From assembly GCA_903970475.1 (NCBI GenBank), contig CAJCIQ010000133.1, forward strand, positions 1 to 45,112: a DNA stretch of 45,112 bases. The letters run 5' to 3'. Source of the stretch: Beijerinckiaceae bacterium. GTDB lineage: Bacteria > Bacteroidota > Bacteroidia > Chitinophagales > Chitinophagaceae. A model generated the notes under the pieces. It saw only the letters and a list, made by a program, of their open reading frames with translations, was not told the DNA's origin and did no database searches. The position numbers and the translations under genes are program-made. Shown one piece after another: positions 16,909 through 24,767 of the stretch (positions are counted from its first letter, which is position 1; the number at the start of each line of letters is the position of its first letter).

Positions 16909-17478
16909 ATGCAAAAGTGGATCATTCCGGCATTGTTTGCCCTGCTCTTTGGGGCCCCTGATGTATGGGGACAAACGAAACCTGCGCTGGCTGCGGCGCC
17001 TTCGGCATCCGTCTCAGTTGATTCGTCGGCCTATATTCCGAATTTTTCCATAGACCTGTACAAAGAAAGGAAGAGCATGACCAAGGCGGATCTCAATCCG
17101 CACAAGCCTTTGATGATGGTATATTATTCCCCCAAGTGTGAGCATTGCCAGCATTTAGGGGATTCTCTGGCGGCTAATCTGCCACTTTTTAAAGGGGTAC
17201 AAGTGGTGATGGTTACATTCAGGCCCATTTTAGAGGTGGGGGAATATATCCGTGCTTGTCACCTGGATGATGCACCGTTTTTTATTGGAACAGAAGGGCT
17301 CTCCTTTCAGGTAGAAAAACATTATGGGGTACAACGATTCCCATTTATCGCTGTATACAATAAGCATGGAAAACTGACAGGTGTGTACAGGGACCATCCG
17401 CCAACCATGTATGCGCTGCATAACGCGCTATTCTCCAGCACGCCGGTGGCCGCTGCCAGTGCTACACCCGGGAAATAG
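16909..17478 (+). CDS. Secreted thioredoxin-like protein, copy 1
   Basis: 189 residues from the ATG at 16909, with a signal peptide (MQKWIIPALFALLFGAPDVWGQ). This start is chosen over a TTG at 16903 because it aligns with the paralog at 40612. The thioredoxin fold follows, with the redox pair Cys77-Glu-His-Cys80 (YYSPKCEHC) and the cis-Pro region RFPFIAVYN. It would act as a periplasmic thiol reductase or oxidase of the TlpA/ResA kind. It is about three quarters identical to the protein at 40612-41187 over some 138 residues, and the 17 bases before both starts are also alike, so they arose by duplication. It probably shares a transcript with the MFS transporter. Confidence 0.88.
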   Translation: MQKWIIPALFALLFGAPDVWGQTKPALAAAPSASVSVDSSAYIPNFSIDLYKERKSMTKADLNPHKPLMMVYYSPKCEHCQHLGDSLAANLPLFKGVQVVMVTFRPILEVGEYIRACHLDDAPFFIGTEGLSFQVEKHYGVQRFPFIAVYNKHGKLTGVYRDHPPTMYALHNALFSSTPVAAASATPGK

Positions 17479-17485
17479 AGAACTT

Positions 17486-17508
17486 AGGCCTTCAGGCCTT
17501 ACGTTTTT
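17486..17508. terminator. Short bidirectional terminator-like hairpin
   Basis: AGGCC, loop TTCA, GGCCT (17486-17499) lies between two convergent genes and is followed on the plus strand by TACG and a T run. It touches the terC stop region. The stem is short, so confidence is low. Confidence 0.4.
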
Positions 17509-18275
17509 TTCACCTTCTTACTGGGCCAATCGAAGATCAAGCTGGTGACTATAGGGGTGAAGAAGATGGCTATGGTCAAAACAGAGGTGCCGATGTCTGC
17601 CATATGACTACCTAAAAACTTGCTTTCGGCTCGATCAGGGAAAAAGTGTTGCCAGGCAGAAAGCACCAGCTTAAGGCCTAGTATGCCTATCACGATAAAA
17701 GCCGCCGTTTCCAAAAAGCTATACGTTTCCATCAATTGCACAAACCACTGGGCTACCAGGCGCATGGCCAGTATGCCAATGAAGACGCCGGTGCAAACCA
17801 GGATGATATTGGGGGAAAAAGCAACGGCTGCGAATACATTATCCATGGAAAAGGCCATGTCCATGAGTTCTACCAATGCGACCGTGGCCCAAAAGGTGCC
17901 CAGCGCTCCTTTGGTTGCTTTATAGAGCCAGTTTCCTTCCTTATTGATGAAATCGTCTTCTTTGGATTCGGTTTGCTTTCCTTTCCACCAATCCCATACC
18001 AGGTAGAGCAAGTATAGCCCACCTGCAATTTTAAGCCACCAGATTTTTATCAGGATGGAGGCAAACACCATGGCGGTGCCCCTGAAGGCATAGGCGCCCA
18101 GGATTCCATAACGCAACGCTTTTTTTCTGTCCTGGGGCTTGAGGTCCATGACCAGGGTTGCCAGAACGGCTGCATTATCTACAGAGAGCAGGCTTTCCAA
18201 CACGATGAGGTTACCAATAATAGCCAGGGCATTGATGGGATCAGCAGTGATTTGTTGTATATTCTCAGCAATCAT
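17499..18275 (-). CDS. terC: TerC family integral membrane protein
   Basis: 258 residues with about seven membrane helices. The TerC hallmarks are the acidic in-membrane motifs LESLLSVDNAAVLA near residue 26 and ELMDMAFSMDNVFAAVAF near 136, thought to bind or move metal ions (manganese in studied homologs). It is the last gene of the Ter operon and overlaps the upstream gene by 4 bases, which suggests translational coupling. In Ter systems TerC anchors a membrane complex with TerD-type and other partner proteins. Confidence 0.92.
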   Translation of the reverse strand: MIAENIQQITADPINALAIIGNLIVLESLLSVDNAAVLATLVMDLKPQDRKKALRYGILGAYAFRGTAMVFASILIKIWWLKIAGGLYLLYLVWDWWKGKQTESKEDDFINKEGNWLYKATKGALGTFWATVALVELMDMAFSMDNVFAAVAFSPNIILVCTGVFIGILAMRLVAQWFVQLMETYSFLETAAFIVIGILGLKLVLSAWQHFFPDRAESKFLGSHMADIGTSVLTIAIFFTPIVTSLIFDWPSKKVKKT

Positions 18276-19234
18276 ATGGAGTCTGTATTCAGCATGGTTT
18301 TTAAAATGTTGGCCTGTACCTCAAAGTCGCTTTGTGTCAGGAAGTTGATGTCCGATATCTTACGATAATATTCAGCCAGTAAGGCTTTGAGGGGTGCCGG
18401 AAGGAAAGTTTTTGCAGCGGAAATATTGCTTTCCAACCGGGCATTGTGGTCTTTGAGCTCCCTTATTAATCTAGCCTTTTTTGATGCGGAATGGTTATCC
18501 AGGCCAAGGTCTTGTATTTTTTCCGGATGAAAAAACAAGAACAAATTTCCAGAACTCAGGTATAGGTAATACGTTTCTGCATCTGCAAATTTGTAGGTTT
18601 CCAATACCTGGCTCCCCGCCTTCAATCCCATGTGGAACACACTTCTGTATCCCTGTTTATTGATCTGTCCGAGTAGCTTCCGTTGAATGACTGCATAGGT
18701 ATTGCTGTATACTTCGGAGGGGTTATACTGAATCAGCTCGCTAAACAAGTCGGGTGTTACATCTGGATAGAAGTCCTGGGCATACCGGGCGCTAAAAGCG
18801 TTGATGTTATGAGAAAAGGGGTAGTCTGGCGCATCTTCGGCGAGTACCTGGTACAACCTGCGCAGGGACAGGTCCATTTTCTGTGCCTGTCTTTGCTTAT
18901 CCTGATTAAAGGCTGTTTCTGAAAGGAGGGTGTCCTCCAATCCTTCCACCATAGCCCGGTTCTGGCCTATTTCCTCATAGAGTATGTTTACGTTTTGCTC
19001 GTTGGACTGCTTTACTTTCCGAAGCAGGCCGATCACGGTTTCTGTGAACTGGAGGTGGAACAGGGAAAGCCGGTTGATGTCCAGGTCAGTGTTGGTCATA
19101 AACAACTGATGGATCACCTGCGAGCGCACGTATATCTTGTAAATCACCTCATCCTCAAAAAACGCACTCAGTAGTTGCAGTTTGCTGATGATTCCAGAAG
19201 ATTCATTTAATATTTGACGCCGGTTTTCCTCCAT
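18272..19234 (-). CDS. Unknown protein encoded inside the Ter operon
   Basis: 320 residues, largely helical, with no signal peptide and no membrane helix. I recognise no domain. The N-terminal third (about 1-125) looks like long charged helices that may form a coiled coil. The middle (about 130-235) has mixed aromatic segments such as YPFSHNINAFSARYAQDFYPDVTPDLF. The C-terminal third is again helical. The gene lies between telA (9-base gap) and terC (4-base overlap), so it is surely cotranscribed and probably works with them, perhaps as a cytoplasmic adaptor between TelA and TerC. That role is inference only. Confidence 0.8.
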   Translation of the reverse strand: MEENRRQILNESSGIISKLQLLSAFFEDEVIYKIYVRSQVIHQLFMTNTDLDINRLSLFHLQFTETVIGLLRKVKQSNEQNVNILYEEIGQNRAMVEGLEDTLLSETAFNQDKQRQAQKMDLSLRRLYQVLAEDAPDYPFSHNINAFSARYAQDFYPDVTPDLFSELIQYNPSEVYSNTYAVIQRKLLGQINKQGYRSVFHMGLKAGSQVLETYKFADAETYYLYLSSGNLFLFFHPEKIQDLGLDNHSASKKARLIRELKDHNARLESNISAAKTFLPAPLKALLAEYYRKISDINFLTQSDFEVQANILKTMLNTDSI

Positions 19235-19243
19235 TGGCCAAAA

Positions 19244-20374
19244 CTACTTGACGTTGGACACATTTTTCCGGAGTTCTGTTTCCAGAGTGGCCAATTCTGA
19301 ATTTAGGTTGGCCCGATTTTGAGCGCCTTCGTCGTGGATGCGTTTTACCTCTGTGAGTGTTTCAATGAGGTTCTGGGTTGTTTTTTTCAGGGTGTCGATG
19401 GAAACCACTGTTTTTTCATTTTCCCTGGCCACGTTGATGCTGTTTTGTTTGAGCAGCTCTGCATTCTTCTGAAGAATGGTATTGGTGGTTTCGGAAACTT
19501 TTTGCTGCATTTCGACATTGGCCTTCTGACGTTGAAGGGCAACGGCTATGGTAAGCTGGTTTTTCCAAACAGGGATGGTGGTGGTGACTATGGACTGTGC
19601 TTTGTCGGCGATGGAGTTGTTGTTGTTTTGCACTACCCGTATCTGGGCCAGGGATTGAAGCATAATAAAGCGGACCGTTTTAAGGTCTGCCAACCGTTTG
19701 TCCAACCTGTCGACAAAATCCCTCATATCGCTGATTTCATAATCCTGGAAATTAGCCGCATTGGCTTCCATATTTGCAAGGGTGCCCTGGAGTTCATTCA
19801 GTTTGAGCTGTCCTGCGATGACCAGGTCTTCCATCTGGTGGATATAATTCACGTTGGCATCGAACATCGTTTGCAGGGAAGCATTGTCCTTGATGGAATT
19901 GATCCTGCCGGCTTTAATTTTATTGGTGATCTTGTCTATGTTGGAGACGACGGTATCGTACTTCTGGAATAGCTTCTGCACATCCATCACCACATTCTTA
20001 AAGAAGGGGATTTTGGAGAAGAATGATTTAACGGGACTTTGATTGAGCTCGTCCACATCAATGATTTTTAATTCCGTGAGCAGGTCATTGATGAGGTTGC
20101 CTACTTCTCCGGAATTGAAGGTCCGCACAGAAGTGAGGAAGTCGTTGGAGTATTTTTCCATGGAGCCCTGGAGGTCGGCGCCATAATTGAGGATGGTGCC
20201 GCCATCGGAAGGATTGAGGACCTTTGCAATGCCCTCATATTTCTGGTTGTCCGCAGGGGTGAGGGCTGCTGTATTGACATTGCCATCCTTGTCCAGCTTA
20301 ACAACGGGTAAAGAGGGAGTAGAAGCAGATCCGGTCAGATCCGGCAGGTTTTCTGGAGAAAGGTTGTTATCCAT
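19244..20374 (-). CDS. telA: TelA family toxic anion resistance protein
   Basis: 376 residues, mostly long amphipathic helices, matching the TelA/KlaA family of tellurite and toxic-anion resistance proteins. Typical segments are PFFKNVVMDVQKLFQKYDTVVSNIDKI near residue 125, the IHQMEDLVIAGQLKLNELQ region, and the conserved IPVWKNQLTIAVALQRQK near 269. A Pro and Ser-rich leader of about 60 residues is probably flexible. TelA is cytoplasmic or membrane-associated, and its biochemical action is not firmly known. It sits 5 bases after the PRTase gene and 9 bases before the unknown helical protein. Confidence 0.92.
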   Translation of the reverse strand: MDNNLSPENLPDLTGSASTPSLPVVKLDKDGNVNTAALTPADNQKYEGIAKVLNPSDGGTILNYGADLQGSMEKYSNDFLTSVRTFNSGEVGNLINDLLTELKIIDVDELNQSPVKSFFSKIPFFKNVVMDVQKLFQKYDTVVSNIDKITNKIKAGRINSIKDNASLQTMFDANVNYIHQMEDLVIAGQLKLNELQGTLANMEANAANFQDYEISDMRDFVDRLDKRLADLKTVRFIMLQSLAQIRVVQNNNNSIADKAQSIVTTTIPVWKNQLTIAVALQRQKANVEMQQKVSETTNTILQKNAELLKQNSINVARENEKTVVSIDTLKKTTQNLIETLTEVKRIHDEGAQNRANLNSELATLETELRKNVSNVK

Positions 20375-20379
20375 GATTG

Positions 20380-21255
20380 TTACATTAATTTGTGGGAAGG
20401 TCTTTGAATGGTATTTACCCGGGCTTTTAAATAATCCAGGTTCCTTTGATAGGCTTCTATGGTATGGTATCCATTGCCTAAAGCCATATCGTAAAGATAC
20501 TCCAGGAATGCCGGAGTTTGATTGTCTATAAATATACGGAAAGCATCGGCGTCATAATGCAGCATGAATTTCGTAGCCCTGGTATTGAGCAGGAAATGTG
20601 GGCTACCAATCAGGGGCTTCAAATCGAAAATGGACTTTACCGCGTGGTAATTCAGGTAATTCTCGATGCTGGGATGTACCTCCGGAGAGACCAGCTCTGC
20701 GAAATAAAGCAGGTATACCGGGCTTTGAAGGTTATACTCCTCAACCATTTTAAGGATCATCCTTTCATGCCCACCGGTGATGCGGATATCGTCCAGAAAT
20801 AAGACGGTTTTCCCTTCCAGGAAACTCCGGTCTATATGGAATGAATCTGCTCCTATGAGTTGTATTCTTTGTGCTGCGTTGAGTTCCCCGTAGTCTTCTT
20901 TGTAGGTAACGGTGCGGTGCACTTTGGTTTCCTGTACCACTGGTAAGCCCTGGTCAGCCAGCCAACGGTTAAGGCGGAACACAAAATGATCCTTCATGGC
21001 AAAGGTGGCTGTAGGAATAAAACTATAAGGGCTGGATACCACGACCAGTTGGCGGGAAATGGGCTGTTTGCTTAGGTGGGAGACGATAAAGCCTTCGGCC
21101 AGCTCCCGGCCATAAGTCTTAGCGACTGCACCATCTCCGAACTTAAAACGGGAATATTCCTGGGGGCTGAAGCCGAAATGAAAGCGGGAATAGTCGGCAG
21201 ATCCCTCCTGGCCGGGAGGGGAAGTGATTTTATGTAAGGAAAAAGTGAGTGTCAT
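20380..21255 (-). CDS. Ter-associated phosphoribosyltransferase-like protein
   Basis: 291 residues from the ATG at 21255, which gives an ATGA overlap with the stop of the HAD gene. An ATG at 21267 would add four residues. The PRPP-binding loop is clear: TVLFLDDIRITGG, with Asp155-Asp156 and Thr160-Gly-Gly. The N-terminal part (FSPQEYSRFKFGDG, KTYGRELAEGF) resembles PRTases found in Ter gene clusters, proposed to help make a nucleoside-like metabolite together with other enzymes of the cluster. It is larger than salvage PRTases, with an extra C-terminal helical part of about 80 residues. Substrate unknown. Confidence 0.82.
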   Translation of the reverse strand: MTLTFSLHKITSPPGQEGSADYSRFHFGFSPQEYSRFKFGDGAVAKTYGRELAEGFIVSHLSKQPISRQLVVVSSPYSFIPTATFAMKDHFVFRLNRWLADQGLPVVQETKVHRTVTYKEDYGELNAAQRIQLIGADSFHIDRSFLEGKTVLFLDDIRITGGHERMILKMVEEYNLQSPVYLLYFAELVSPEVHPSIENYLNYHAVKSIFDLKPLIGSPHFLLNTRATKFMLHYDADAFRIFIDNQTPAFLEYLYDMALGNGYHTIEAYQRNLDYLKARVNTIQRPSHKLM

Positions 21256-21956
21256 GGTTTTACACAAAGTGATGCGATGCTTAGATGGTTGGCGTTTACC
21301 AAAAACTGTGCTATTCCTGCTTTGGAAGCCCCTTCAACGTCCGCTATGGGGTTATCTCCAATATGGACTATATCCCTGGGATCCAGTCTCCCCCTTAGCT
21401 TGAAAACTTCATCCAGCATTTGCTGGAAAAAAGCCTGGTTAGGTTTGGACATACCCGCTTCGTCTGAAAATAACTGGAAATCGAAGAAATCTCCTAATCC
21501 CAGATCCGGCAAAATTTTTCTCAAGGTGCTGCCTTTAATAAAGGCGGTATTGCTCAGGATGCTGAAACTGGAGGCTGGCGTGGCCTCTCGAATATTCAGC
21601 AGGGACTTCAGCGTATCTTCCGCATATAGACCCGGAGGGTTGGAAAGGAAGATCGCTTCCATTTCCTGGTATAAAGTTCCCATGTCTATGCTTTGAATGA
21701 TACTTTCGTCTCCATCATTGATCCAACCTATGACCCATAAATACAGTTCCTCCGCATGTATGTGTCCGCCGGTCCGTTCATTGATGGCATTGGCCATCAA
21801 GTCTACTTTTCTGAACACCTCGGAAACCGCTTCCAGGGTTTTGCCTTTAAAATTGGCTTTCCTAAAAAGGTAGGTGGCCCTTTCTTTTTTATAGGAAGGA
21901 TTAGACCTGATTAAGGTCATCCACAAGTCAAAGGAATAGTGACTATACAGCCTCAA
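21252..21956 (-). CDS. Ter-associated HAD superfamily hydrolase
   Basis: 234 residues. HAD motifs are all visible: motif I YSFDLWMTL with nucleophile Asp10, motif II SILSNT (Ser135), motif III Lys171 in MSKPN, and motif IV HIGDNPIADVEGA with Asp201 and Asp206. The residue two after the nucleophile is Trp12, not Asp, as in the dehalogenase-like branch (DxYGT type), so it may not be a classical phosphatase. The only start ahead of motif I is a TTG at 21956 that overlaps the terD stop as TTGA. This suggests it is translated by coupling. It is probably part of the small-molecule module of the operon. Confidence 0.85.
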   Translation of the reverse strand: MRLYSHYSFDLWMTLIRSNPSYKKERATYLFRKANFKGKTLEAVSEVFRKVDLMANAINERTGGHIHAEELYLWVIGWINDGDESIIQSIDMGTLYQEMEAIFLSNPPGLYAEDTLKSLLNIREATPASSFSILSNTAFIKGSTLRKILPDLGLGDFFDFQLFSDEAGMSKPNQAFFQQMLDEVFKLRGRLDPRDIVHIGDNPIADVEGASKAGIAQFLVNANHLSIASLCVKP

Positions 21957-22633
21957 TAGGTATACCTCCCTTTGAGCAACTCCACGAAACTATCCGTTTG
22001 ATGGGGTTCTCCGATAGCCCTGAATTTCCAGGTGCCGTCTTTCCTGTATACTTCCGCAAAGATCATCGAACACATACCGTTATAGGTGGCGTCACCGGAA
22101 ATATTGAATTTGGCTATTTCTTTCCCATGCCGGTCGACGGCACGTATGAATGCATTTTCCACCATGCCGAAGTGCTGGTGGTTGACCCTGCCATGATAGA
22201 TGGATACCAGAAATACAACCTTTTGATAACGCTGATCGAGGGAATCCAGCCGAACGATGATCTGTTCATCATCCCCGTCCCCTGCTCCCGTCCGGTTATC
22301 ACCCGTCAGCCAGATATTTCCGGAGGGATGCCGCATGGAATTAAAGTAGATGATGTCTCCTTCATAGAGGCCAACCTGTCGGCCGTCCTTTTCCACCGTC
22401 CTTCCAAGGTTGGCTACCTTTCCATTATCATCCAGCAGGAAGGCAATGGCATCCAGGTCATATTCCTGTTCTTCTCCTTCTGCTGAAAATAATTTGGATA
22501 AGAATCCACCGGCACCTTGTTTCTTGCGCACATCCCAGCCCAATCCAATGGTTACTTCTGAGAGGTCGTATGTCTCTCCTTTATCTCCTTTGCGCAGATC
22601 AATCGTTTGCCCTTTTACTAAGTTAATGGCCAT
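21953..22633 (-). CDS. TerD family protein, second copy with insertion
   Basis: 226 residues of the TerD fold, a calcium-binding beta sandwich. It begins MAINLVKGQTIDL, like the neighbouring copy, and has the acidic calcium-site motif EYDLDAIAFLLDDNG near residue 57 and the GDNRTGAGDGDDEQI site near 111. Compared with the 191-residue copy upstream it has an extra stretch of about 20 residues (36-56, KKQGAGGFLSKLFSAEGEEQ) before the DLDA motif. It lies 32 bases after the first terD, and its stop overlaps the HAD start by 4 bases. Confidence 0.92.
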   Translation of the reverse strand: MAINLVKGQTIDLRKGDKGETYDLSEVTIGLGWDVRKKQGAGGFLSKLFSAEGEEQEYDLDAIAFLLDDNGKVANLGRTVEKDGRQVGLYEGDIIYFNSMRHPSGNIWLTGDNRTGAGDGDDEQIIVRLDSLDQRYQKVVFLVSIYHGRVNHQHFGMVENAFIRAVDRHGKEIAKFNISGDATYNGMCSMIFAEVYRKDGTWKFRAIGEPHQTDSFVELLKGRYTY

Positions 22634-22665
22634 ACCGTAGTTGTTAAGTTAGGTTTGTGTTATGA

Positions 22666-23241
22666 TTATTTTATGATCTGCCCCTTATAATATTTGGACA
22701 GGAAGAAGGCCAGTTCCTCTTTATAACCGATACCGGAAGCCTCGAATTTCCACTTGCCGTCCTTTTTGTAAAGCCTGCCGAATTCTACGGCTGTTTCTAT
22801 GGAAAAGTCTTCTCCCAGTTCGTATTTGGCTACTTCCAGCCCTGTACTGTCGTCGACGATGCGTATATAGGAATCCCTTACTTGCCCGAAGTTTTGCCTA
22901 CGAGGGGTGGCGTCGTAAATGGTAACGACAAAGAGAATCTCCTGGATGCGTGGGTCGATTTTGGAGAGATCCACCTGTATGGTTTCATCATCTCCGCCGG
23001 CGCTGTTGCCTCCTGTTGGGTCATCCCCTGTATGGTGCAGGGCGGTGTCCGGAGAATCGGTATTTCCATAAAATACAAAGTACTTTTCATCGGGAATAAG
23101 TCTGCCCGCGTCTACCATAAAGGCAGAAGCATCCAGGTCAAAGTCAAATCCTGTGCCCTCATGTGGAGTCCATCCCAGACCCACACTCATTTTACTAAGA
23201 CCGATGTCGATTTTTTGGCCTTTTTGCAGGTTAATTGCCAT
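22666..23241 (-). CDS. terD: TerD family stress protein, first gene of the operon
   Basis: 191 residues, the standard TerD/TerE length. Visible marks are MAINLQKGQKIDIG at the start, the calcium motif FDFDLDASAFMVD near residue 32, GDDPTGGNSAGGDDETI near 72, and IYDATPRRQNFGQVRDSYIRI near 108. TerD-type proteins are cytoplasmic, bind calcium, and associate with membrane TerC complexes under tellurite, phage or envelope stress. It leads the seven-gene minus-strand operon and has a good promoter 19 bases upstream of the ATG. TerD and TerE subfamilies cannot be separated by eye. Confidence 0.94.
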   Translation of the reverse strand: MAINLQKGQKIDIGLSKMSVGLGWTPHEGTGFDFDLDASAFMVDAGRLIPDEKYFVFYGNTDSPDTALHHTGDDPTGGNSAGGDDETIQVDLSKIDPRIQEILFVVTIYDATPRRQNFGQVRDSYIRIVDDSTGLEVAKYELGEDFSIETAVEFGRLYKKDGKWKFEASGIGYKEELAFFLSKYYKGQIIK

Positions 23242-23259
23242 AGTGTTATGATTCTAATT

Positions 23260-23290
23260 CAAATAAAAGTAGTCAGATTTTAGGTTTCAA
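23260..23290 (-). promoter_or_regulatory. Promoter of the Ter operon
   Basis: Read on the minus strand: TTG (23290-23288), exactly 20 bases, then TTTATTTG (23267-23260), matching TAnnTTTG at all defined positions but one. The -7 element ends 18 bases before the terD ATG. The TTG falls inside the T tract of the terminator of the upstream gene. Confidence 0.6.
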
Positions 23291-23327
23291 CAAAACGCCC
23301 GGAAGCGCTGGGGGGCGATCCGGGCGT
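23288..23327 (-). terminator. Terminator of the DUF2911 gene
   Basis: On the minus strand ACGCCCGG and CCGGGCGT (plus-strand arms 23320-23327 and 23295-23302) form an 8-pair stem with a 17-base loop, followed by TTTGTTG. It separates the DUF2911 gene from the Ter operon. Confidence 0.7.
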
Positions 23328-23362
23328 ATAAGGTGCGCCGGCTAGACGCATCCGTATCAGAA

Positions 23363-24463
23363 TCAATTGATATCCTGTCCGTTTTTCAATTTGTCTATCA
23401 TGGTTTCCACCGATGTTTTATTGGCCGGATCCACTATAGGTTCAGCCTGAAGGGCATATTTCAGAGCCGTTTTATAGTCCCCATTCGCCGAATTTCCCCT
23501 GGCCATGCCTACCAGTGTCATGTACTGACCTGGGTACTTATTGTAATTCATGGTGAAAACCTCAAGGGCTTCCTTCTTTTTACCGGCTGCCAGCAACTGG
23601 CGCCCATAGGTATGTACATCAATCATGCTTCCGTAAGGCAGCGCTTTTTGCATGGTGGCTTTGGCTTCATCTATCCTTCCAAGGTCTTCCAAAAGCTCGG
23701 ATTTGGTGGACAGGGCTGCAAAACTGCGTCCCCCACCGCCAAAATTGTCGGAAGTAGCGCTGTCCGCCCACAAGAGGCCTTCTTCCAGGTTGGTATGATG
23801 ACGTACGCACCAGTCCGCGGCCTGGTTCCAAGCTTCCCAGGTCCCATTCAATCCAGACCTCAGTTGATTCCTCAGTGAGGTAATCTGCGTTTTGTTGTAA
23901 TCAACACCTATTTTGAATGGAATCATGAGTTTCTCCCATTGCAAACCAACGACTGCCGTGGTATCCGTTTGGTCCATGAACTCATATTTGAGCCACTCCA
24001 CTTTCTGGTCCAGGGGTTGGGGTTTTACTTTTACCCTAAGTACGTCTTCGTCAGGGGTATAATAAAATGAACCCCAGGAAGTTGAGTTTTTGGAAAAAAT
24101 AATCGTGGATTCATCCGGACCATAGGCAATGAAAAAGCCATATTTCCCAGCCGGTAGGGGCTGCCCTTCGATGGTTACATCGGTGGAAAACTCAATGGTG
24201 GTATTTTCATTGGCTCCTGCCCTCCACGGAGATGCCTTGCTGGTACCGAATCCCTGATCATAGAATCCTACTGGGATAAGGGTACCCCATATTTTACCAT
24301 CTCTTCCCTTTACCCTGGGCCGATTGTAGGTAATGGTTACGTGAGTAATGCCCACGTCCTCGGATACGCTGGCCCGTTTGTTTTTCCCTGATGGAAGGTC
24401 CAGTAACTGGGCGAAAGAAAATAAGGGGATAAGACAGACTGCGGATAGCAGAAATTTCTTCAT
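23363..24463 (-). CDS. Secreted DUF2911 protein with C-terminal TPR-like helices
   Basis: 366 residues with a signal peptide (MKKFLLSAVCLIPLFSFAQ). Residues about 30-180 match DUF2911: VTITYNRPRVKGR, GFGTSKASPWRAGANENTTIEF, and PLPAGKYGFF, a beta-rich periplasmic or outer-membrane-facing domain common in Bacteroidota. The rest (about 200-366) is helical and TPR-like, with repeated Leu, Ala and Tyr positions (AALSTKSELLEDLGRIDEAKATMQKAL, LLAAGKKKEALEVFTMNYNKYP). The function is unknown; TPRs suggest protein binding. It has its own terminator. Confidence 0.88.
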   Translation of the reverse strand: MKKFLLSAVCLIPLFSFAQLLDLPSGKNKRASVSEDVGITHVTITYNRPRVKGRDGKIWGTLIPVGFYDQGFGTSKASPWRAGANENTTIEFSTDVTIEGQPLPAGKYGFFIAYGPDESTIIFSKNSTSWGSFYYTPDEDVLRVKVKPQPLDQKVEWLKYEFMDQTDTTAVVGLQWEKLMIPFKIGVDYNKTQITSLRNQLRSGLNGTWEAWNQAADWCVRHHTNLEEGLLWADSATSDNFGGGGRSFAALSTKSELLEDLGRIDEAKATMQKALPYGSMIDVHTYGRQLLAAGKKKEALEVFTMNYNKYPGQYMTLVGMARGNSANGDYKTALKYALQAEPIVDPANKTSVETMIDKLKNGQDIN

Positions 24464-24767
24464 AATAACTCGTTTTGAATGATTAACCTACTAAATGAAT
24501 GCATTGCCTGTCGGGAAAAATGACCGGCTTGGTTCTTACGCTGATAGAGGGTCGTTTGCTTCCATGATGGTGGTCGGCTGGATAAGTTTCGCTCTTGGCT
24601 TATTTCGACAGACCCCAAATAAGAGGTGGTGTCGGCCTCAGAATTTGTGATTTAAGAAAAAACAAATTCTGAGGCTAACACCACCTCCTACATAATCCAG
24701 CCTCAACCAATCGTAAAAGACGTCTTAGAGGGCTGATGCCTATAAAAAAGCGGGCTAAAAGATAAGC
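24464..24767. other. Intergenic region holding a large branched fold
   Basis: 304 bases between the M28 peptidase gene and the DUF2911 gene, both on the minus strand. Most of it is the nested inverted-repeat structure at 24576-24702. I found no coding region. The remaining bases next to the DUF2911 start show no clear -7 element. Confidence 0.6.
24576..24702. repeat. Nested inverted repeats forming a possible three-way junction
   Basis: An outer stem GGCTGGAT (24576-24583) pairs with ATCCAGCC (24695-24702). Inside are two adjacent hairpins: CTTATTT (24599-24605) with AAATAAG (24617-24623), and a long one with 25-base arms at 24624-24648 and 24662-24686 that differ at only two positions. The long arms contain GGTGGTGT and GCCTCAGAATTTGT. 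The loop of the long hairpin is A-rich on the plus strand, so T-rich on the minus. It may terminate the M28 peptidase transcript, be a small mobile palindromic element, or encode a structured RNA. Confidence 0.6.
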
